Source: Pseudomonadota bacterium (lineage in GTDB: Bacteria > Pseudomonadota > Gammaproteobacteria > Burkholderiales > Burkholderiaceae_E). From it: 11,136 nt of DNA. The stretch spans positions 1-11,136 of the forward strand of contig JAEWEW010000253.1 in NCBI GenBank assembly GCA_023389175.1, in the 5' to 3' direction. The first letter of the stretch is position 1. The number at the start of each line of letters is the position of its first letter. The notes under the pieces were generated by a model. That model was given only the letters and a program-made list of their open reading frames with translations, had not been told where the DNA came from and searched no databases. Positions 1-6,255 of the stretch are shown piece by piece. The position numbers and the translations under genes were made by a program.

Positions 1-850
1 TGGCGGAGTAGCCGTCGGAGCCGCCGCACTGCAGCCCGACGGTAAGCCATGCGGCCGGCACCGGCTCGCGCTTGAAGCCGTTCGCGATCGGCAGCATCGC
101 CTCGATCGCCTCGATGCCGGCCTGCACCGTCTTGCGGCTGCCGCCGGAGGTCTGGATCACGAGCGGGCGCAGCATGCGGTCCTCGTCCAGGCCCTGGGTC
201 TGGAACAGCGCGTCCATCTGGTTCGCCTCGCAGCCGAGGCCGATCAGCACCACCCCGGCGAAGTTGGGATGACGCACGTAGCCGGCGATGGTCCGGCGCA
301 GCACGTCCATGCCCTTGCCGTTGGTGTCCATGCCGCATCCGACGCTGTGCGTGATCGGCACGACGCCGTCGACGTTCGGGAAGGCCGCGAGCCGCTCCGG
401 CGTGAAATGGGCGGCGACATACTTGACCACGCTCGCCGAGCAATTCACGGTGGCGATCACGCCGAGGTAGTTGCGGGTGGCGACACGTCCGTCGGCACGG
501 ACATAGCCGTCGAAGGTCGCCGGCGTGGCGGCCCTGGGCGTGGGCTTCACGTCCACCCCGATCGCATAGTCCCGTGTGAAACCGTCGAAGGCGAGGTTGT
601 GCACATGGACGTGCTGACCCGGCGCGATGTCCTGGCTGGCGAAGCCGATGATCTGGTTGTAGCGCCGCACCGGCTGGCCCTTGGCGACGGCCCGGGTCGC
701 GACCTTGTGGCCGGCGGGAATCGCGTCGACGCAATCGACACCTTCCTCCTCGAGCCGGGTCCCCGCCGCGAGCGGCTTGGCCGCGATCACGACGTCGTCG
801 GCGGGATTGAGGCGCAGGAAGGGCTTGCGGATGAGGGAGACGACGGCCAT
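1..850 (-). CDS. UxaA/GarD-family sugar-acid dehydratase, 3'-truncated by window edge
   Basis: The family dehydrates hexonates and related sugar acids to 2-keto-3-deoxy acids in the cytoplasm (altronate in UxaA, galactarate in GarD), usually with Fe2+. The visible 283 residues start at ATG 850-848, preceded by an AAGGGAAA-type ribosome site. Residues about 13-85 look like the N-terminal SAF domain (GHKVATR, PGQHVHVHNL). The catalytic domain then begins with GYVRADGRVATRNY (115-128) and shows NCS (136-138), HSVGCGMD (168-175), GLGCEAN (204-210) and GLQCGGSDGYSA (272-283). Known full-length members have about 500 residues, so roughly 200 lie outside the window. SAF and catalytic domains are fused here, whereas some genomes split them. 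The gene is divergent from the MOSC gene. The exact substrate cannot be read from sequence. The SDR/FAH pair 5.4 kb away makes a deoxy-sugar acid such as fuconate possible, but that is inference. Confidence 0.92.
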   Translation of the reverse strand, partial: MAVVSLIRKPFLRLNPADDVVIAAKPLAAGTRLEEEGVDCVDAIPAGHKVATRAVAKGQPVRRYNQIIGFASQDIAPGQHVHVHNLAFDGFTRDYAIGVDVKPTPRAATPATFDGYVRADGRVATRNYLGVIATVNCSASVVKYVAAHFTPERLAAFPNVDGVVPITHSVGCGMDTNGKGMDVLRRTIAGYVRHPNFAGVVLIGLGCEANQMDALFQTQGLDEDRMLRPLVIQTSGGSRKTVQAGIEAIEAMLPIANGFKREPVPAAWLTVGLQCGGSDGYSA

Positions 851-932
851 GGCTTTCCCTTGGGGTGAATCCGACAATTCTAGACCCTACAATGCGGCCG
901 GAACGCCCCGAACCGCCCCGCGAGAATCGCCC
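851..932. promoter_or_regulatory. Divergent promoter region between UxaA-like and MOSC genes
   Basis: This 82-bp gap contains the only A/T-rich patch nearby. On the plus strand, TACAAT at 888-893 is a good -10 match and would give a leader of about 30 bases before the MOSC start. On the minus strand, TAGAAT at 882-877 is a good -10 match and would start transcription about 20 bases upstream of the dehydratase start. I see no convincing -35 for either, so both may need an activator or tolerate weak -35 elements. The assignments rest on hexamer matching only. Confidence 0.4.
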
Positions 933-1775
933 ATGGCCGTCGTCACGGACCTCTTCGTCTATCCCATCAAGTCCTGCAAGGGGATCCGCGTGGATTCCGC
1001 GGATCTCTGGGAGACCGGACTCTACCTGGACCGGCTGTGGATGGTGGTCGACGAGGCCGGCCGCTTCCTGTCCCAGCGCACCGTCCCGCGGCTAGCGCTC
1101 GTCCAGACCGCGCTCAAGTTCGGCAGCCTGCAGGTGAAGGCGCCAGGCATGCTGGGACTGGACATCCCGGTCGCCGGCTTCGACTACGACCCGGCGCAGC
1201 GGCTGGAGGTGACGGTCTGGAACGACCGGGTCGCAGCCTTCGCCGAGAACGAGCTGGTCAACACCTGGTTCAGCCGGTTCCTGGAGCGGCCGGTGCGCCT
1301 GGTGCGGATCGATCCGGACTTCCGCCGCGTCTGCGACCGCCAGTGGACCGGCGAGGACGAGGCGATCACGCAGTTTGCGGACGGCTACCCGCTGCTGGTC
1401 ATCTCGCGCGCATCGCTGGACGACCTGAACCGCCGCTTGGAGTCGGCCGGCAAGCAGCCGCTGCCGATCGAACGGTTCCGCCCCAGCCTGGTGGTGGACG
1501 GCCTGGACCCCTACGGCGAGGATCACCTGGCCACGCTGTCGACCGCGGAGTATGCGTTCCGGCTGGTCAAGCCCTGCGCGCGCTGCATCATTCCCTGCAT
1601 CGACCAGCAGACCGCCGAGGTCGGCACCGAGCCGACCGACATGCTCTCCACCTACCGCTACAACGACCGCGTCGACGGGCTCGCGTTCGGCATGAACGCG
1701 ATCGTCCTGCGCGGCGCGGACGAGGCGGTGGTGCGGGTCGGCGACGAGCTGGCGGTCGAGATCGACTTCGGCTAG
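933..1775 (+). CDS. MOSC-domain molybdenum-cofactor protein (YcbX/mARC-like, no ferredoxin domain)
   Basis: A 280-residue cytoplasmic protein with the MOSC N-terminal beta-barrel followed by the MOSC domain. Landmarks are YPIKSC (10-15), the FADGYPLLVIS stretch (148-158), RFRPSLVVDGL (181-191) and KPCARC (213-218). One cysteine of KPCARC would be the Mo ligand, and DMLSTYR follows as in YcbX and mARC. Family members reduce N-hydroxylated compounds using sulfurated Mo cofactor. E. coli YcbX carries a C-terminal 2Fe-2S domain; this protein ends right after the MOSC barrel, so a separate electron donor is expected. ATG 933 was chosen because the upstream in-frame extension would lie antisense to the dehydratase gene and lacks family similarity. 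The Shine-Dalgarno sequence is weak (GAGAA at 922-926). The gene is convergent with the DUF962 gene, 39 bp away. Confidence 0.93.
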   Translation: MAVVTDLFVYPIKSCKGIRVDSADLWETGLYLDRLWMVVDEAGRFLSQRTVPRLALVQTALKFGSLQVKAPGMLGLDIPVAGFDYDPAQRLEVTVWNDRVAAFAENELVNTWFSRFLERPVRLVRIDPDFRRVCDRQWTGEDEAITQFADGYPLLVISRASLDDLNRRLESAGKQPLPIERFRPSLVVDGLDPYGEDHLATLSTAEYAFRLVKPCARCIIPCIDQQTAEVGTEPTDMLSTYRYNDRVDGLAFGMNAIVLRGADEAVVRVGDELAVEIDFG

Positions 1776-1814
1776 GCGCGGACTTCGGGCGCGTCGCTGG
1801 AGGCCGGCAGCCCC

Positions 1815-2339
1815 TCAGGCCGGGGCGCCCGCGGCGCGACGGCGGGTCGGGCCGGCGATCCGCTCGATCTCCGCCTTGAGCGCCGGGAAGAGACCGACCG
1901 CGAAGAGCGCCTCGCAGAGCACGAAGTGAGGGCCGATGACCAGGCCGACCAGGTCGTCGAAGAAAGCCGGCTTGCGCCCCTCGAAGACATGGCCGACCGC
2001 CTGGATGATCCAGCCGACCACGAAGAGCCCGACGCCCCAGCCGAGCCAGGCGGCGGTCTGCATCCCGGCGATCCGGTGGGCGGCGTACAGCATCAGCGCG
2101 AGGACCAGCGCCATCAGCAGGCCGGTCGGCCGGTGCAGGCGGATGTAGTAGCTGCCGGCCGCGAGCGCCGCAACCAGCGCCGCGGTGATCGGTAGGCCGG
2201 CCTCGAAGAGCACCGGGCGCGAGAGGAGGATCACGACCGCGAACATGATCATCGGCACCCCGACGAAATGGGTGGCGATGTTGCGCGGATCCCGGTGGTA
2301 CTCCGCGTAGCGGCCCAGCTGCTGCTCGACGGTCTTCAT
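1815..2339 (-). CDS. Mpo1-like / DUF962 (YGL010w-type) membrane protein
   Basis: A 174-residue integral membrane protein of the DUF962/Mpo1-like family. The yeast founder Mpo1 is an Fe2+-dependent dioxygenase that removes one carbon from 2-hydroxy fatty acids (alpha-oxidation). The family's histidine motifs are present: YHRDPRNIATHFVG (14-27, His15 and His24) and AVGHVFEGRKPAF (114-126, His117), with another His at 138. Four to five hydrophobic segments (about 26-40, 50-66, 73-88, 97-113, 130-150) fit the fold. The length is typical of bacterial members. The start is fixed by a strong GGAGGA site (2350-2345) five bases before the ATG. Family membership is firm; the fatty-acid activity in bacteria is inferred from yeast. 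The gene is divergent from the TauE-like gene. Confidence 0.9.
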   Translation of the reverse strand: MKTVEQQLGRYAEYHRDPRNIATHFVGVPMIMFAVVILLSRPVLFEAGLPITAALVAALAAGSYYIRLHRPTGLLMALVLALMLYAAHRIAGMQTAAWLGWGVGLFVVGWIIQAVGHVFEGRKPAFFDDLVGLVIGPHFVLCEALFAVGLFPALKAEIERIAGPTRRRAAGAPA

Positions 2340-2423
2340 GGCGGTCCTCCGGTCCTGTCCCCGACGATGCTAGGCCCGGGGAGGATGGCCGGCAAGAGGT
2401 CGGCATGACGGTCGCGTGCGCGC

Positions 2424-2459
2424 GTCGGCACAATCGGCACGGTCGGCACGGTCGGCACG
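2424..2459. repeat. 9-bp tandem repeat, four copies
   Basis: Four adjacent 9-bp units read GTCGGCACA, ATCGGCACG, GTCGGCACG and GTCGGCACG at 2424, 2433, 2442 and 2451. They sit in the gap between the divergent DUF962 and TauE-like genes, ending two bases before TATCAT at 2462-2467, a good -10 match for the TauE-like gene. The repeat therefore covers the -35 region. It could be a binding array or a slippage-prone simple repeat. A GTG at 2416 would place it inside an N-terminal extension of the TauE-like protein (alternating Ala-Arg-Ser), which I think is not translated. Confidence 0.85.
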
Positions 2460-2484
2460 GCTATCATCGCGTCTTTGTCCCGGC

Positions 2485-3258
2485 ATGGCGATCGGCGAGT
2501 TCACGCTGCTGCAGTGGAGCCTGATGCTCGCGATCGGCCTGTTCTCGGGCCTGGTCCACGGCTTCGTGGGCATCGGCTTCCCGCTGGTCGCGACGCCGCT
2601 CTTCTCGCTGCTGTTCGGCTTCCGGCAGGCGATCCCGCTGCTGGTGCTGCCCACGCTCCTGATGGTTGTGTGCACGATGACGGCCTTCGGTCGGTCGCTG
2701 CCGCCCCGGGATGCGTTGCGGCTCTACTGGCCACTGCTGCCCACCCTCCCGATCGGGATCTACATCGGCACGCGCGCGCTGTTCGCGCTCGACGCCGACG
2801 CGCTCTCGCTGCTCCTCGCGGCGGTCGTGGCCATCTTCCTCTATCTCGACCGGCACGGCCGCAGCCAGGTGCCGTTGATGCAGCGGCATCCCACCGTCTT
2901 CTCGGTGCCGTTCGGGCTGGCCGGCGGCATCTGCGAAGGCGCGGTCAACGTGTCGGGGCCGATGCTGCTCATCTTCTTCCTGATGCTCGACCTGGAGGCC
3001 GGCGCGATCATCGCGGTGATGAGCTACCTGTTCCTTCTGGGCAAGGTGGTGCAGGCGGCCGAGCTGGGCCGGATAGGCGCGCTGGATGCGGCGGTCTGGC
3101 AGGCGGCCCTCCCGCTCTGCGCGACCGGCGCGGCCATGTTCTTCCTGGGCTTGCGCCTGCGGCGGCGCTTCGATGCGGCCCGCTATCGCGGTTGGCTCAA
3201 GGGCACCCTGGCGCTCATGGTGATGCTGCTGGTGCTGCGGGTGGTCACGCCGGGCTGA
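2485..3258 (+). CDS. TauE/SafE-family inner-membrane permease (putative sulfite/anion exporter)
   Basis: A 257-residue polytopic protein of the TauE/SafE (DUF81) family, whose members export sulfite, sulfoacetate or other organosulfur anions. The two internal repeats are visible. The first has GLFSGLVHGFVGIGFPLVATPL (18-39, Gly-rich with a small-residue spine); the second has FGLAGGICEGAVNVSGPMLL (143-162). Hydrophobic segments are at about 13-35, 47-68, 83-100, 107-120, 140-168, 172-190, 204-223 and 241-254. The start at ATG 2485 is preferred because it begins just before the first membrane segment; it has no clear Shine-Dalgarno sequence. The last 76 bp overlap the SGNH hydrolase gene on the other strand. 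The substrate cannot be assigned: no taurine or sulfur-oxidation gene is nearby. Confidence 0.88.
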   Translation: MAIGEFTLLQWSLMLAIGLFSGLVHGFVGIGFPLVATPLFSLLFGFRQAIPLLVLPTLLMVVCTMTAFGRSLPPRDALRLYWPLLPTLPIGIYIGTRALFALDADALSLLLAAVVAIFLYLDRHGRSQVPLMQRHPTVFSVPFGLAGGICEGAVNVSGPMLLIFFLMLDLEAGAIIAVMSYLFLLGKVVQAAELGRIGALDAAVWQAALPLCATGAAMFFLGLRLRRRFDAARYRGWLKGTLALMVMLLVLRVVTPG

Positions 3259-4076
3259 GTCCGCGGCGGCCGCTCGACCAGCGAGGGGGCCGGCTTGGCC
3301 ATCGCCAACGCCAGGCCGTCGGCGAGCGCGCTCGCGAGACAGCCGTAGCTCGCATCGGTCAGGTGCAGCTGGTCGGAGGCGACCATGACGCCGTAGCCCG
3401 GCCCCATGGCCGTCGCCCAGGCCTTCATCAGCCGATAGCGGTGAAAGAGCGCCGCTCCGGTGGACCGGTGCAGACGCTGCATCATGGCGAGCACGTCGTC
3501 CCGCGCCGCGAGGCGGTCGATTCGCGGAGCATGCTGCAGGTCCATCATGACCACCTCGATGCCGGCCGCCTGCAGGCGGCCGATGCCCTCGCGCGCGAGC
3601 TGCTCCAATGCGTCGAGGGGGCGCTGGCGCAGCAGGCTGTTGCTGCCGAACTGCCAGATCACCAGGTCCGGGCGGTGCGCGATCACGTCGCGGGGGAGCC
3701 GCGCGAGCATCTCCGGCACTTCCTGGCCATTGACGCCCGCGTTCACCACCTCGATCCGGCGCCCCGGATACCGGCCCCGCATCGCGACGCCGAGCCGGCT
3801 GGGATAGCTTCGATCCGGCGAGCTGGCGCCGGCACCGGCGGTGGAGGACGAGCCGATGGTGACGATGGTGATCGGCGATCCGGAGGCGAACCGGGCGGCG
3901 AAGCCGGGAAGCGAGCCTTCCATGACGACCGTCCTGCCACGGTCCGGACACGACAGGGTTGCGTCGGAGGCGGGGGCGGCCGGCGCGGCGGCGGCGGGCA
4001 GGACGAGCGCGAGCCCGAAGACGAGGGCCGGCGCGAGGCGCGCCCCGGCGCCGGCGGTACCCGCGCGAACGGTCAC
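3183..4076 (-). CDS. Secreted SGNH/GDSL-family hydrolase or acyl-transfer partner, catalytic residues intact
   Basis: A 297-residue protein with a hydrophobic signal sequence (about 13-37, Ala-rich, plausible cleavage near APAAPA), so periplasmic or exported. The SGNH blocks are present in order: IVTIGSSSTAG (71-81), with Ser77 in the nucleophile position of the usual GDS; VVNAGVNGQ (110-118); VIWQFGSNS (139-147), with Asn146; and DQLHLT (235-240), with Asp235 and His238. The family hydrolyses or transfers acyl esters. The GTG start at 4076 overlaps the upstream gene's TGA (GTGA), indicating translational coupling; a longer reading from 4130 would lie wholly inside that gene. The conserved fold ends near residue 262. 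The final 25-35 residues are Pro/Thr/Ser/Arg-rich, unlike the family, and are encoded largely antisense to the end of the TauE-like gene. As third gene of the OpgC operon it probably acts on the same glycan or acyl group. Confidence 0.85.
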   Translation of the reverse strand: MTVRAGTAGAGARLAPALVFGLALVLPAAAAPAAPASDATLSCPDRGRTVVMEGSLPGFAARFASGSPITIVTIGSSSTAGAGASSPDRSYPSRLGVAMRGRYPGRRIEVVNAGVNGQEVPEMLARLPRDVIAHRPDLVIWQFGSNSLLRQRPLDALEQLAREGIGRLQAAGIEVVMMDLQHAPRIDRLAARDDVLAMMQRLHRSTGAALFHRYRLMKAWATAMGPGYGVMVASDQLHLTDASYGCLASALADGLALAMAKPAPSLVERPPRTQPGVTTRSTSSITMSARVPLSQPR

Positions 4077-4933
4077 CGCGCCAGCCCCGCGCCGGCGAGG
4101 ATCATCCGGGCCGCATGATGGGCCAGGCATTCCTGGATGAAGTCGTAGGCGATGGCCTGCTCCCGCTCCTCGGTCGAATCGAGATCGATTCTGCCTGTCT
4201 CCGACCAGTGCTCGACCATTTCATGGCGCCGCAGCAACGGCAGGCCGAGTTCGCCGGCGAGCCACCTCGCGTAGTGGCGGTACTCGTCGGTCCGGTAGAG
4301 CGCCTCGAACTGGGGATGGAACTGGATGTCCCCGAGGATGACGTCGATGCCGGCCTTCTGCAACGCCGCGAGCCCGTCGCCCAGGCTGCGCGCGAATCGC
4401 GAAGGCGGATTGCCGCGCCTCGCGTCGGCGCGCCCCACCTGCCAGATGACGAGCTGCGGACGCGCCGGCACCACGTCCCGGGCAAGCAGGCGGGCGAGGT
4501 CCGCGGCGAGCGCCTGCGTCCGCCCCACCATGGTGACGTTGACCGCATTGGCAAGGCCGCGATCCGCGAGCCTTTGCGCGAGCGCCGCCTGCAGCCGCGC
4601 CGGAAACGGCGGGCCGCGACGTACCGGGTGACTCGCGCGGCTGCCGAGCACCACGATCGCGAGCGGCTTGCCCGGCTCCGCGACCGCCCGGGTGAGGGCC
4701 GGCAGGCGCTCGATGTCCGGCGCGAGGTCCTCGGGGACTTCGCAACGCTGCTCGAGCTCGGCGGTGGTCGCGACCGCCGCCTCTGCCGCTGCCGGCACGC
4801 CTGCCGCCACGGCCGCGCAGGCCGCCACGAGCTGGCCGACCAGCAGACGCAGGCACCGTGGGTACTGTCGCGAAGACCGTTGCATCGCGGTCGCAAGGCC
4901 GAGGCGGGTGGGGTCCATCCGGGTGGGCTCCAT
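4073..4933 (-). CDS. Secreted SGNH-fold protein with lost catalytic residues (likely pseudoenzyme)
   Basis: A 286-residue paralogue of the downstream SGNH hydrolase. Shared framework: IVVLG (93-97), the FPARL region, LVIWQVG (161-167) and LQKAGIDVILGDIQFHP (191-207), which matches LQAAGIEVVMMDLQHAP in the partner. The active-site positions differ: GSRAS (97-101) puts Arg99 at the nucleophile, GRA (167-169) puts Ala169 at the oxyanion Asn, and the DxxH block is replaced by GRIDLDSTEE (247-256) without His. I infer a non-catalytic protein, perhaps a binding or scaffolding partner. A hydrophobic export signal lies at about 29-51. Three in-frame ATGs compete (4933, 4918 and 4885); the third gives the most typical signal peptide. 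The gene starts 1 bp after the OpgC stop and overlaps the next gene by 4 bp. Gene integrity and packing argue against a decaying pseudogene. Confidence 0.75.
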   Translation of the reverse strand: MEPTRMDPTRLGLATAMQRSSRQYPRCLRLLVGQLVAACAAVAAGVPAAAEAAVATTAELEQRCEVPEDLAPDIERLPALTRAVAEPGKPLAIVVLGSRASHPVRRGPPFPARLQAALAQRLADRGLANAVNVTMVGRTQALAADLARLLARDVVPARPQLVIWQVGRADARRGNPPSRFARSLGDGLAALQKAGIDVILGDIQFHPQFEALYRTDEYRHYARWLAGELGLPLLRRHEMVEHWSETGRIDLDSTEEREQAIAYDFIQECLAHHAARMILAGAGLAR

Positions 4934-4935
4934 CC
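4906..4935. repeat. 15-bp tandem duplication at an SGNH-gene start
   Basis: Two 15-bp copies differing at one base lie at 4906-4920 and 4921-4935 (plus strand GGGTGGGGTCCATCC and GGGTGGGCTCCATCC). On the coding strand each contributes an ATG, so the protein begins MEPTR-MDPTR. The duplication abuts the OpgC stop codon and gives two alternative in-frame starts 15 bp apart. The GGAG inside the first copy is suitably spaced to serve as a ribosome site for the second ATG. Confidence 0.9.
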
Positions 4936-6074
4936 TAGTGCGAGGCTGCCGGCCGCGGTTCGCCGTTGGCGCGGCCGTGGGTCTTCATCCAGGTGGAGAG
5001 GAAGGCCACGCCGCTCAGCAGGGCGAGGCCACCGGCGATCACCGCCAGCTGCATCGCCATGCCGCGGCCGAACTGCACCAGCACGAAATGGGCGGCGAAG
5101 GAGAACGAGATGCCCAGGCAGAAGACGGTGAGGGAGTGCTGACCGCAGCGGATGACGGGCAGGGCGAGGCGGCTCGACACCACCGGCGATTCCTCCGGCA
5201 CGAGCCGCGCCACCAGATAGGCCACGGCGCAGAAATGAAGCAGCCGGGCGATGCCGAGGTTGGCCTTGTCGATCGGGTAGAGCCAGGGGCCGATGGTCAC
5301 CTCCACCCAGTCGTTGAGTGCCGGATACCGCCAGCTGGTCGTCACGAAGAGCGCGAAGGCAAGGCACGCGACGGCCACCCACGCGAGCCACGGGCGCCAG
5401 CGCAGCCAGCGCGGGTCCTCGTTGCGGGCCGATCCGCACAATGCCCCGATCACGAACAGGAACTGCCACGCGAGCGGATTGAAGAGCCAGGTGTCTCCGG
5501 CCTCGTACACCGGAAATGCCCAGTGGAACTGCTGCACGCCGAGCCACAAGGCCGCGGACGCGGCGAAGGTGAGGGCGCGCGAGCGGGTCATCAGCCACAG
5601 GACAGCCGGCACCATCGCAAGCAGGGCCATGTAGAGCGGCAGCACGTCGAGGTTCACCGGCCGGTAGCGCAGGATCAGCCCGCCCACGATCGATTCGCCG
5701 GGGTTGTCGTGGAACTCGGCGACGTTGAGCTCGTCGATGAACGAGGCGTTGCCGAAGCGCGCCGATACCCAGAAGATCTGCGCGATGAAGAAGACGAGCA
5801 GCAGGATATGGGCGGCGTAGAGGCGCCAGCAACGCTTGAGCACCTCGAACGCCATGGGAACGAAGCCGTTGCGCACCAGAAGGCGCCCGTACACGATGGC
5901 AGCCGTGTAACCCGAGATGAACACGAAGATCTCGGTCGCGTCGCTGAAGCCGAAGTTGCGGAAGGTCAGCCGGCCGATCGCGCTCGACGGCACGTGGTCG
6001 ATGAAGATGAACCATAGCGCGAGGCCGCGGAAGAAATCGAGCCGCAGGTCGCGACGGGAGGGGGACACCGGCAC
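4935..6074 (-). CDS. opgC: OpgC-like integral membrane acyltransferase
   Basis: A 379-residue polytopic protein of the OpgC family. The founder OpgC transfers succinyl groups to osmoregulated periplasmic glucans; the family belongs to the broader acyltransferase-3 group. Hallmarks are RLDFFRGLALWFIFIDH (11-27, invariant His27), DATEIFVFISGY (45-56), FNPLAWQFLFVIG (198-210) and GQHSLTVFCLG (311-321). About ten hydrophobic segments span residues 13-362, and the length is normal for OpgC. I chose GTG 6074 because GGAG (6084-6081) lies six bases before it and OpgC homologues begin just before the RxDxxRG motif; an extension to 6365 would run antisense into the SDR gene. It is the first gene of an operon with two SGNH-fold proteins. 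I see no opgG/opgH glucan synthesis genes here, so the acyl acceptor and donor are open. Confidence 0.88.
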   Translation of the reverse strand: MPVSPSRRDLRLDFFRGLALWFIFIDHVPSSAIGRLTFRNFGFSDATEIFVFISGYTAAIVYGRLLVRNGFVPMAFEVLKRCWRLYAAHILLLVFFIAQIFWVSARFGNASFIDELNVAEFHDNPGESIVGGLILRYRPVNLDVLPLYMALLAMVPAVLWLMTRSRALTFAASAALWLGVQQFHWAFPVYEAGDTWLFNPLAWQFLFVIGALCGSARNEDPRWLRWRPWLAWVAVACLAFALFVTTSWRYPALNDWVEVTIGPWLYPIDKANLGIARLLHFCAVAYLVARLVPEESPVVSSRLALPVIRCGQHSLTVFCLGISFSFAAHFVLVQFGRGMAMQLAVIAGGLALLSGVAFLSTWMKTHGRANGEPRPAASH

Positions 6075-6255
6075 GGAGAGCTCCAACGGGCATGCCGCCT
6101 TGACTGCCGCACGCGGGCCGATGATACGGCGGGCGATGGCTTGCCGGCCGCATTTGCCCGTGGCTTGCGCAGTTTTTAGTAGCATTCGACCCTGTCGCCC
6201 AGATCGGGCGCACGACGGCAAGCCGCACGCGCGGCCCGGCCACGAGGAGACGCGG
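6075..6255. promoter_or_regulatory. Divergent regulatory region between opgC-like and SDR genes
   Basis: At 181 bp this is the largest gap in the window. It holds the only T-run (6173-6177). TTTAGT at 6175-6180, or TAGTAG at 6177-6182, could be a weak plus-strand -10, with TTGCCC (6154-6159) as a possible -35. GGCTTGC occurs at 6138-6144 and 6162-6168, and GGCTTGCCG (6138-6146) recurs inverted as CGGCAAGCC at 6216-6224. A perfect short inverted repeat, CGCCC-AGATC-GGGCG, lies at 6196-6210 between the putative promoter and the SDR ribosome site. These are candidate operator sites; no regulator gene is adjacent. OpgC's own ribosome site is at 6084-6081. Confidence 0.4.

Noticed and set aside
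269..868. Plus-strand frames antisense to the UxaA-like gene, and the 681-932 extension of the MOSC frame
   Set aside because: The minus strand encodes a well-conserved dehydratase across this stretch. The MOSC homology begins at 933.
1804..1823. Possible bidirectional terminator between the MOSC and DUF962 genes (CCGGC...GCCGG)
   Set aside because: It has a 5-bp stem with a 10-base loop and no T-run on either strand, which is expected by chance in such GC-rich DNA.
2464..4118. Long open frames on both strands (2475-4118 plus, 2464-3951 minus) over the TauE-like and SGNH genes
   Set aside because: Both are Arg/Ala/Gly-rich, without motifs, and lie antisense or out of frame to genes that have convincing membrane segments or catalytic blocks.
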